This document shows, piece by piece, positions 1-5,393 of a DNA stretch of 5,393 bases. Source of the DNA: Tannerella sp. Its GTDB lineage: Bacteria > Bacteroidota > Bacteroidia > Bacteroidales > Tannerellaceae. Both the position numbers and the translations under genes were made by a program. Position 1 is the stretch's first letter, and each line of letters begins with the position of its first letter. The stretch spans positions 1-5,393 of the forward strand of contig JAIRXI010000197.1 in the NCBI GenBank assembly GCA_031268395.1. Direction: 5' to 3'. The notes beneath the pieces are model-generated. The model had not been told where the DNA came from and did no database searches. It saw nothing but the letters and a program-made list of their open reading frames with translations.

Positions 1-1706
1 AACACCCGCTGCTTTCGCAGACCCGGTCCGACGACAAACTGTTCTTTCATACGGTGGAACAGGGACAGACCGTGTATTCCATTGCGCTCATGTACGACGT
101 GTCAGAAGAGGATATCTACCGCCTGAATCCTTCGAGCCGGCAGTATGTCAGGGCCGGGGAACGGCTGAAAATCCCGCAGAAGGAGGTGGCGGCGCTTACG
201 GAGGAACGGAAGGATGAGATGTACGTGTATCACACCATTCAGCAGGGAGAGACCCTGTATGGCATGTCCAAACGCTACAGGATACCGGCGGAAGACATCT
301 CCGACGCCAATCCGGGACTGACGCTCCAGTCCTTCGTTTCGGGAAAAATCATCCGCATCCCGGTCGTGAAAATCCGGTCCGAACCGACTACCGTGACCCG
401 GACCGTCGTGAAAAAAATCGAATATACCATCCGGAAAAAAGAAACGATTTACGGGATATGCCGGCAATTCAACATCACCGGCGACCAGTTGCTCACGTAT
501 AATCCGGAACTGAAGGCGGGACTGAAAGCGGGGATGCTGATTATCATCCCGGTGGAAACGGAGGAATCCGTGACGATTGCGCCCGAACAGGAAGAGTTTG
601 ACCTGGATGCCGTGATGGCGGCACGCCATGAAATCCGGAAGACGAACGTCGCCAGAATCGCCATGCTGCTGCCCTTTCAGGTGAGCGACAGTCAGCATTC
701 CGGCCGTTTTCTCGAATACTACGAAGGCTTCCTGCTGGCCGTGGACAGCATGCGCAGTTCCGGCATGGCCGTCGAACTGTCTGTACACGACATCGGCGAC
801 ACGAACCAGAAACTGCGGACAGCGCTGGAAAACGAAGCGCTGAAGAAGTCGAATCTGCTGATTGGCGGCGTCACGAACGAACAGATCGAACTGATCGGAG
901 AGTTTGCACTGAAAAACAACGTCAAATACGTGGTGCCGTCCTACTCGAAATGCGACAGGCTGACCTCGGGCAACGCCAGCATTTTTCAGGTGAATACGCC
1001 TTACCAGTATCTGTTTTCGTATGCGACGGCGCGTGCCTGCGCACTGTTTGCCGACTGCAATATCATCCTGCTGAACACACACGACAAGGACGAAAAAACG
1101 CTTTTCATCAACACCTTTAAAGCCGACATGAGGGAACGGGAGATGGCCTTCCGGGAACTTTCGTTCAGCGCATCATCGTTCCCGGACGACCTGGCCGCCA
1201 TGCTGGTAACGAACAAACCGAACGTCATCGTACCGGTATCTTCCTCCATCGAAGCCCTTCGCAGGATCAAAGGCCCGCTCCGGACGCTGGCCGACAGCAA
1301 ACCGGAATACCGGCTGACCCTGTTCGGCTATCCGGAATGGCAGATGTATACGGATCTTCTGGAAGACTTTTTCATGCTCAACACCCATATCTATACTTCC
1401 TTCTATGCAAACAACCTGTCGAAGGAAGTGCAGAGGTTCAATGCCAAATACAACTACTGGTACAAAAAAAACATGGCTCAGACTTATCCCAGATATGCGA
1501 TGCTCGGATTCGATACGGGGATGTTTTTTATTTCGGCCATCAACAAATACGGCACCAATTTTGAAGGGAACATACAGCGCCTCGCCTACCCCAGCATCCA
1601 GACCGGTTTTCGTTTTGAACGCGTCAACAACTGGGGCGGTTTCATCAATACGAACCTGTATATCGTCCGTTTCAACCGGGACTTTGTCATTACACGCGCC
1701 GAATGA
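1..1706 (+). CDS. LysM-repeat / type 1 periplasmic-binding-fold envelope protein, 5' partial
   Basis: The reading frame is open from base 3 to the TGA at 1704-1706 (567 codons) with no start in the window. The GTG at 54 is not the start, because the first LysM repeat already begins at 48 (HTVEQGQT...). Three LysM repeats of about 43-44 residues are visible: 48-176, 231-362 and 420-551. Each has the pattern [HY]T[VI]xxx[EQ]T[VLI]Y, a central NP and a closing IP. LysM binds the glycan chains of peptidoglycan. After a short acidic linker, 648-1703 looks like a type 1 periplasmic-binding (LivJ/receptor ligand-binding) fold: it opens VARIAMLLPF, continues with EYYEGFLLAVDSM, and has LLIGGVTNE and NVKYVVPSYS strand-loop segments. 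The protein should be anchored in the periplasm; its signal or lipoprotein peptide lies upstream of the window. It overlaps the next gene by 4 bases. The ligand is unknown. The LysM call is very secure and the PBP1 call is good. Confidence 0.9.
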   Translation, partial: HPLLSQTRSDDKLFFHTVEQGQTVYSIALMYDVSEEDIYRLNPSSRQYVRAGERLKIPQKEVAALTEERKDEMYVYHTIQQGETLYGMSKRYRIPAEDISDANPGLTLQSFVSGKIIRIPVVKIRSEPTTVTRTVVKKIEYTIRKKETIYGICRQFNITGDQLLTYNPELKAGLKAGMLIIIPVETEESVTIAPEQEEFDLDAVMAARHEIRKTNVARIAMLLPFQVSDSQHSGRFLEYYEGFLLAVDSMRSSGMAVELSVHDIGDTNQKLRTALENEALKKSNLLIGGVTNEQIELIGEFALKNNVKYVVPSYSKCDRLTSGNASIFQVNTPYQYLFSYATARACALFADCNIILLNTHDKDEKTLFINTFKADMREREMAFRELSFSASSFPDDLAAMLVTNKPNVIVPVSSSIEALRRIKGPLRTLADSKPEYRLTLFGYPEWQMYTDLLEDFFMLNTHIYTSFYANNLSKEVQRFNAKYNYWYKKNMAQTYPRYAMLGFDTGMFFISAINKYGTNFEGNIQRLAYPSIQTGFRFERVNNWGGFINTNLYIVRFNRDFVITRAE

Positions 1707-2383
1707 TGAAGCCGGGACTTGTCTTGTTATCGGGTTTGCTTTCGTTCGCAGCCGTTTCCGGCGGCCGGGCGCAGCACAGTTTCCGTCCGGAATGGGCTGT
1801 CGGCGCGTCGGGCGGCGTAACCTTTTCGTCCGTCGGTTTTTCGCCGAAGGTACAGGAAGACATGTTAAGGGGATACCTGGGCGGCCTGACGCTTCGCTGG
1901 ATTACGGAGAAGAGTCTCGGCCTCCAGGTGGAACTGAATTTCAAACAGCAGGGCTGGAAAGAAAACTTTGACGAACTGGACGTGCCGGAAGATGCGAACT
2001 ACCGCTTCCAGCGGCGGATGAATTACGTGGAACTCCCTTTCATGACGCATATTTATTTCGGCGGCGACCGTATTCGCTTCTTCGTCAACCTGGGGCCGCA
2101 GGCCGGTTTCCTGCTCGGCGAGCGTACGGAAGAAAACCTGAACGGCGCAACCCCGCAGAATATCAACTCGCAGCATACCATGCCTGCCGACAAAAGGTTT
2201 GAATGGGGGATAGGAGGCGGCCCCGGACTGGAACTCCGCACCCCTGTCGGCTATTTCCTGCTGGAAGGACGCTATTATTACGCCTTGAGCGATTTCTACA
2301 ACACCCGTCACCAGGACGTCTTTTCCAAAGCCTCTTCCCAGGTAATTTCCGCGCGGCTGACCTGGCTGGTGCCGTTTCGGTAA
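1703..2383 (+). CDS. PorT-family outer-membrane beta-barrel protein
   Basis: This is a 226-residue secreted protein. Residues 1-23 form a signal peptide: MMK, a hydrophobic core (LVLLSGLLSFAAV), then GGRA with likely cleavage before Q24. The rest alternates polar and hydrophobic residues as in a small eight-to-ten-strand barrel. It carries the hallmark of the OMP_b-brl_2 / PorT-like family: YVELP at 108-112 followed by a strand turn and NLGPQAGFLLG at 129-139. Glycine- and aromatic-rich strands follow, and the chain ends in LTWLVPFR. The ATG at 1703 overlaps the upstream TGA; a second in-frame ATG at 1706 is an alternative that only removes Met1. There is no Shine-Dalgarno sequence, so coupling to the upstream gene is likely. 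The family includes PorT of the type IX secretion system, but most members are generic barrels and nothing here shows a secretion role. The family call is secure; the function is not. Confidence 0.88.
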   Translation: MMKPGLVLLSGLLSFAAVSGGRAQHSFRPEWAVGASGGVTFSSVGFSPKVQEDMLRGYLGGLTLRWITEKSLGLQVELNFKQQGWKENFDELDVPEDANYRFQRRMNYVELPFMTHIYFGGDRIRFFVNLGPQAGFLLGERTEENLNGATPQNINSQHTMPADKRFEWGIGGGPGLELRTPVGYFLLEGRYYYALSDFYNTRHQDVFSKASSQVISARLTWLVPFR

Positions 2384-2459
2384 GGCGGACGCATCTCAAA
2401 TGGCCATCCATTGCTTTTCGTGCGTTCGCGCCGGAATTTTTGAACCCGTGAACCTCTTT

Positions 2460-2485
2460 ACGGCAAAAAAGCGTAACTTTGCCGT
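2460..2485. repeat. 8-bp perfect inverted repeat spanning the -7 element
   Basis: ACGGCAAA at 2460-2467 and TTTGCCGT at 2478-2485 are exact reverse complements separated by 10 bases. Allowing one G-T pair, the match extends to 2457-2488. The right arm contains the TTTG of the -7 element and the spacer contains its TA, so a protein bound to this dyad would cover the promoter core. This makes it a candidate operator. It is not followed by a T run, so it is not a terminator. The sequence is seen directly; the regulatory role is inferred. Confidence 0.55.
2474..2481 (+). promoter_or_regulatory. Bacteroidota-type -7 promoter element (TAnnTTTG)
   Basis: TAACTTTG matches the TAnnTTTG -7 consensus of the primary sigma factor of Bacteroidota exactly. 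Transcription would start near 2487-2489, giving a leader of only about a dozen bases before the ATG at 2500. No good -33 TTTG lies at the usual spacing; the TTTG at 2439-2442 is about 31 bases away, which is too far. The promoter may therefore be weak or need help from an activator. It would drive the NagB-like/PIG-L gene and probably the transporter gene behind it. Confidence 0.6.
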
Positions 2486-2499
2486 GAAAAATTATCATA

Positions 2500-4476
2500 A
2501 TGAAGACAAATCTGAGTTCAAAAATTACGTTGACGAAAATTCCGAAACGATTCTATCAGCCGGAAAACGCCTACGAACATTCGGTACTTGCGCGTTTCGA
2601 GAAAATACCGGCGTTTATCTACCCGCAGGACGACGACGGCGCCCGGGCCATCGCCGGGGAAGTCGCCGAACAGATCCGGCTCAGCCGGAGCCAGTCGCGC
2701 AATTTCGTGCTGGCGCTGTCGGGCGGGCGTTCCCTGCGCAAAATATTCGCCGAATGGATCCGGCTCCACCGCGAAGAGCAGTTGAGTTTCAAAAACGTAA
2801 CCGTCTTCCTGATCTATGAATTTTATCCGCTCAGTTCCACCGTCACCGGCAACCTGGCGCGCCTGAAGGAAGAATTTCTGGATCACGTGGAAATCGACCC
2901 CGCCAATGTCCATTACCCTGATCAGTTCATGAACGAAGATTCCATCTACGACCTTTACCGGGGATACGACCGGCAGATCGAGGCGGCCGGCGGCATTGAC
3001 TACCTGATTTCCGGCATCGGTCATTCCGGCGGGATCGGATTCAACGGTCCGGGATCGGCCGTCAGTTCGCGCACCCACCTGGTGATGCTGGACAACGATT
3101 CGCGCAAAAAAGCCGCCCGGACGTTCAGTCAGGTGCCCTCCGGCGTGGTCACCATGGGACTGGCCACCATCCTGAAGGCCAAAAACATCCTCCTGATGGC
3201 CTGGGGCGAAGGGCGGTCGCACGACGTCCGCTGCCTGCTGGAAGACACGTCGGACAGCGCTCTTCCCGCTACCAGCCTGCAAAATCATACGGGTACAAAA
3301 GTGATCGTCGACCTGCAGGCGGCCGGCGAACTGACCCGCATCAGCCATCCCTGGCTCGTCTCCAAGTGCGAATGGGACAACAAACTGATCCGTCGGGCGA
3401 TTATCTGGCTGTGCGGCCTCACCGGCAAACCGATCCTGAAACTGACCAACAGGGACTATACCGAACATGAACTCGGCGAACTGATCGCCCTGTGGGGTTC
3501 GGCCTACAATGTGAATATAAAGATATTCAACGACATTCAGCATACGATCACGGGCTGGCCGGGCGGCAAGCCGAACGCCGACGACGCCAATCGCCCGGAA
3601 CGCGCAATGCCCTATCCGAAGAAGGTTATTGTGTTCAGTCCGCATCCCGACGACGACGTGATTTCAATGGGCGGCACCTTCCGCCGACTCTGCGACCAGC
3701 ATCACGAAGTGCATGTGGCCTACCAGACCTCCGGCAACATCGCCGTCAGCGACGAAGACGTTGTGCGCTACTGCGAATACCTGCGCGACGTCTGCTCAAG
3801 ATATACGGCGGACGAAACCGTGAAGCGCAAGGCCGAAGAAATCATCCGTTTCCTGCGACATGAAAAGACGGACGGCGAACCGGAACATCCGGATGTTCTC
3901 TTCATGAAAGGCACCATCCGCCGCGAAGAGGCGCGTACCGCCTGCCGCTATTCGGGCGTGAAGGACGAAAACGTCCATTTTCTGGACCTGCCGTTTTATG
4001 AAACGGGGACGATCAGGAAAAACAGCCTGAACGAAACGGATATCGACATCATCAAACGTCTGCTTGGAGACATACGGCCGGATCAGCTGTTTGTGGCCGG
4101 CGACCTGTCCGACCCGCACGGGACGCACAAGGTCTGCCTGGACGCGGTGCTGGCCGCTGTCGATGATCTGAAAGACGAAGAATGGCTGAAGCAGTGCCGC
4201 ATCTGGATGTACCGTGGCGCATGGTCGGAATGGGAGATGGATCACATTGAGATGGCAGTGCCCATCAGCCCGGAGGAATTGCGTTTCAAGCGAAATGCCA
4301 TCCTCAAACACCAGTCGCAAGCCGAAAGCGCCCCGTTCCTCGGCGATGACGAACGCCTTTTCTGGCAACGGGCCGAAGACCGCAACCGCGCTACCGCCGA
4401 GCTTTACCAGAAGCTCGGCCTGGCTTCCTACGAGGCTATCGAAGCATTTGTACAGTATATCCCGCAGCGGGATTAA
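2500..4476 (+). CDS. NagB-like (degenerate) domain fused to PIG-L/LmbE zinc deacetylase
   Basis: This 658-residue cytoplasmic protein has no signal peptide. Residues ~30-285 align with glucosamine-6-phosphate deaminase NagB: a substrate-loop remnant LALSGGRSLR (71-80), the FLDHVEI segment (126-132), and the GxGxxGxIxFNxP core (173-184). The E. coli catalytic residues D72, D141, H143 and E148 correspond to Y106, S176, G178 and G183, so deaminase activity is unlikely. R207 matches the substrate-phosphate ligand R172. Residues ~286-375 are a linker rich in W, G and N, including GWPGGKPNADD. Residues ~376-655 are a PIG-L/LmbE deacetylase: HPDDD at 382-386 gives zinc ligands H382 and D385 and general base D384, and DPHGTH at 538-543 supplies the third ligand, probably H543. 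These enzymes remove acetyl groups from GlcNAc-type compounds. Databases often label such fusions simply as NagB, which would mislead here. The ATG at 2500 follows the -7 element at the expected distance. The substrate is unknown. Confidence 0.92.
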   Translation: MKTNLSSKITLTKIPKRFYQPENAYEHSVLARFEKIPAFIYPQDDDGARAIAGEVAEQIRLSRSQSRNFVLALSGGRSLRKIFAEWIRLHREEQLSFKNVTVFLIYEFYPLSSTVTGNLARLKEEFLDHVEIDPANVHYPDQFMNEDSIYDLYRGYDRQIEAAGGIDYLISGIGHSGGIGFNGPGSAVSSRTHLVMLDNDSRKKAARTFSQVPSGVVTMGLATILKAKNILLMAWGEGRSHDVRCLLEDTSDSALPATSLQNHTGTKVIVDLQAAGELTRISHPWLVSKCEWDNKLIRRAIIWLCGLTGKPILKLTNRDYTEHELGELIALWGSAYNVNIKIFNDIQHTITGWPGGKPNADDANRPERAMPYPKKVIVFSPHPDDDVISMGGTFRRLCDQHHEVHVAYQTSGNIAVSDEDVVRYCEYLRDVCSRYTADETVKRKAEEIIRFLRHEKTDGEPEHPDVLFMKGTIRREEARTACRYSGVKDENVHFLDLPFYETGTIRKNSLNETDIDIIKRLLGDIRPDQLFVAGDLSDPHGTHKVCLDAVLAAVDDLKDEEWLKQCRIWMYRGAWSEWEMDHIEMAVPISPEELRFKRNAILKHQSQAESAPFLGDDERLFWQRAEDRNRATAELYQKLGLASYEAIEAFVQYIPQRD

Positions 4477-4490
4477 GATTCGGGAATGAC

Positions 4491-5393
4491 GTGCTGAAGT
4501 TTGTCAGGGAATGGATGCTCCCCCTCGCGATGACGGTCGGAGCGCTGACGCATGTCTGGATGGGACGCCTCGCGTTTCTGACGCCGTATCTCATCTTTCT
4601 GATGCTGCTGGTCACCTTTTGCAAAATGTCGTGGAAAGACATCCGGTTTCATCCTGCCCACATCTGGCTCCTGCTGATTCAGCTGGCAGGTAACGTGCTA
4701 ATCTATGTGCTGGTCCGTCCATTCGACGAGGTTGTGGCGCAGGGAGCCATGCTCTGCGTCCTGGCCCCCACGGCCACGGCTGCGGCGGTGATTACCGGTA
4801 TGCTGGGAGGCAATGTGGGCTTTCTGACGGCATACCTGCTGTTTTGCAATGTGACTGTGGCGGTGGTGGCGCCGATAGAGTTCTCCATGATCGGCGTGCA
4901 TGGCGATCTGCCTTTTCTGCTGTCTGTCTGGCAGATCTGCCGCAAGGTTTTCCCGCTGCTTGTCCTGCCGCTGCTTGTCGCGTTTGCGCTGCGGCAGTGG
5001 GCGCCGAAAGTGCACGGAGCGTTGCTGGGCATACCGAAGCTGACATTCTATCTCTGGACCGTCGCACTGGTGATCGTGACGGGGATCACCGTCCACGACA
5101 TGCTCAACCGCCGCGCATCGGACCTGCGGACGGCCGGCGCGCTGGCCGCCGCATCCCTGGTGATTTGCTGCCTGCAATTCCTGATCGGCCGGCGCATCGG
5201 CCGGCGGTATGGCGATCCCGTCTCTTCGGGACAGGGACTGGGACAGAAAAATACGATTCTGGCGCTCTGGATGGCACAAACCTACCTGCACCCCCTGGCC
5301 GGCATCGCCCCCGCTACCTATATCTTGTGGCAGAATGTGATAAACTCGTACCAGTTATGGCGGAAAAACAGGAAATACAGGGAAAATGGAGCC
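4491..5393 (+). CDS. BASS-like (bile acid:sodium symporter superfamily) transporter, 3' partial
   Basis: The frame is open for 301 codons from GTG 4491 to the last base. The chain is strongly hydrophobic, with about eight to ten membrane spans and short basic loops (e.g. IGRRIGRR). The overall pattern resembles SBF/BASS transporters: an N-terminal KFVREWMLPLAM helix, a proline-centred crossover segment LAPTATAAAV (91-100), a second crossover near GQGLGQKNT (247-255), then ALWMAQTYLHPLAG and a final WQNVINSYQLW helix. The basic tail suggests the stop lies just past the window. Sodium-site residues known from bacterial ASBT (the ASN of PGGTASN, and the E and Q of ExGxQN) do not appear at the matching places. 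GTG 4491 was chosen because it precedes the amphipathic first helix and lies 14 bases behind the upstream stop, with GGGA at 4482-4485 as a weak ribosome site; ATG 4515 (Met9) is the alternative. It is probably co-transcribed with the upstream fusion gene. The substrate is unknown. Confidence 0.8.
   Translation, partial: MLKFVREWMLPLAMTVGALTHVWMGRLAFLTPYLIFLMLLVTFCKMSWKDIRFHPAHIWLLLIQLAGNVLIYVLVRPFDEVVAQGAMLCVLAPTATAAAVITGMLGGNVGFLTAYLLFCNVTVAVVAPIEFSMIGVHGDLPFLLSVWQICRKVFPLLVLPLLVAFALRQWAPKVHGALLGIPKLTFYLWTVALVIVTGITVHDMLNRRASDLRTAGALAAASLVICCLQFLIGRRIGRRYGDPVSSGQGLGQKNTILALWMAQTYLHPLAGIAPATYILWQNVINSYQLWRKNRKYRENGA
5184..5207 (+). repeat. Tandem 12-bp repeat inside the transporter gene
   Basis: Two adjacent 12-base copies, ATCGGCCGGCGC (5184-5195) and ATCGGCCGGCGG (5196-5207), differ only in the last base. 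Together they encode IGRR twice, a basic loop after a membrane span. The in-frame unit of four codons points to a local duplication that keeps the protein intact; it may also be chance in a GC-rich basic loop. Confidence 0.6.

Larger units (their letters stand above)
2384..2499 (+). other. Intergenic region between the two gene modules
   Basis: These 116 bases lie between the stop of the barrel gene and the start of the NagB-like/PIG-L gene and form the only sizeable gap. The upstream half (2384-2456) has no open frame I trust and no clear hairpin followed by a T tract; the T5 run at 2437-2441 has no convincing stem before it. The downstream half holds a -7 promoter element and an inverted repeat, listed separately. 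The last 15 bases before the ATG are AT-rich, as is usual for Bacteroidota starts. Confidence 0.75.

Noticed and set aside
102..1082. A 326-codon open frame on the minus strand opposite the LysM gene
   Set aside because: It lies antisense to well-recognised LysM and PBP1 domains, its translation is rich in H, R, F and Q with no recognisable motif, and long antisense frames are common in GC-rich genes.
1464..1471. Run of eight A in the LysM gene as a possible frameshift site
   Set aside because: The frame continues with family-like sequence on both sides, and the alternative frames contain no meaningful continuation.
1703..2383. Naming the barrel PorT and claiming a type IX secretion system
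   Set aside because: The PorT-like family is broad and no other secretion component is in the window.
2371..2387. Small hairpin around the barrel gene stop (CCGTTTCGG, GCC...GGC)
   Set aside because: The stem is only three pairs with no T tract, well within chance for this base composition.
2460..2490. The inverted repeat read as an intrinsic terminator of the barrel gene
   Set aside because: The stem is short and half AT, and is followed by TGAAAAATT, not a T run; overlap with a -7 element makes an operator reading more likely.
2400..2819. A possible 139-residue plus-strand protein starting in the intergenic region
   Set aside because: It runs out of frame into the NagB-like gene, and its second half is an arginine/proline-rich frame shadow without family resemblance.
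2518..3645. A 375-codon open frame on the minus strand opposite the NagB-like domain
   Set aside because: It is a shadow of a recognised family on the plus strand, with a low-complexity composition and no domain signal.
4698..5291. A 197-codon open frame on the minus strand opposite the transporter
   Set aside because: The plus-strand frame is continuous, hydrophobic and family-like; the minus translation is an H/Q/R-rich shadow.

Overview
The window reads as a stretch of chromosome from a GC-rich member of the Bacteroidota, most likely Bacteroidales. The grounds are a LysM/periplasmic-binding fusion next to a PorT-like outer-membrane barrel, a NagB-like/PIG-L fusion protein of a type I know from Bacteroidales genomes, a TAnnTTTG-type -7 promoter element, and starts that lack a strong Shine-Dalgarno sequence. 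Base composition by eye is well above 50% GC, which fits lineages such as Alistipes better than classical Bacteroides. Genus cannot be decided from the sequence alone.

Layout: all four genes lie on the plus strand and coding density is high. (1) 1-1706: the 3' part of a cell-envelope protein with three LysM repeats and a type 1 periplasmic-binding fold; its start is outside the window. (2) 1703-2383: a secreted PorT-family outer-membrane beta-barrel protein overlapping gene 1 by 4 bases (ATGA), so the two form one translationally coupled unit. (3) 2384-2499: the only real intergenic gap, 116 bases, holding a -7 promoter element embedded in an inverted repeat close to the next start. (4) 2500-4476: a 658-residue fusion of a NagB-like sugar-phosphate isomerase/deaminase fold, a conserved linker and a PIG-L/LmbE zinc deacetylase. 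(5) 4491-5393: a BASS-like (bile acid:sodium symporter superfamily) membrane transporter, open to the window end and close to its C-terminus, 14 bases behind gene 4 and probably in its operon.

Functionally there are two modules. The first (LysM-PBP1 plus barrel) looks like a peptidoglycan-to-outer-membrane unit; its ligand and role are unknown. The second pairs a cytoplasmic protein that probably acts on N-acetylated amino-sugar compounds with a small-molecule transporter. The most interesting points are that the NagB-like domain has lost every canonical catalytic residue while keeping substrate-binding features, that the fused deacetylase site is intact, that the partner transporter lacks the usual sodium-site residues of its superfamily, and that the module's promoter sits inside an 8-base perfect dyad. 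No RNA genes, CRISPR arrays, insertion sequences or convincing terminators were seen.
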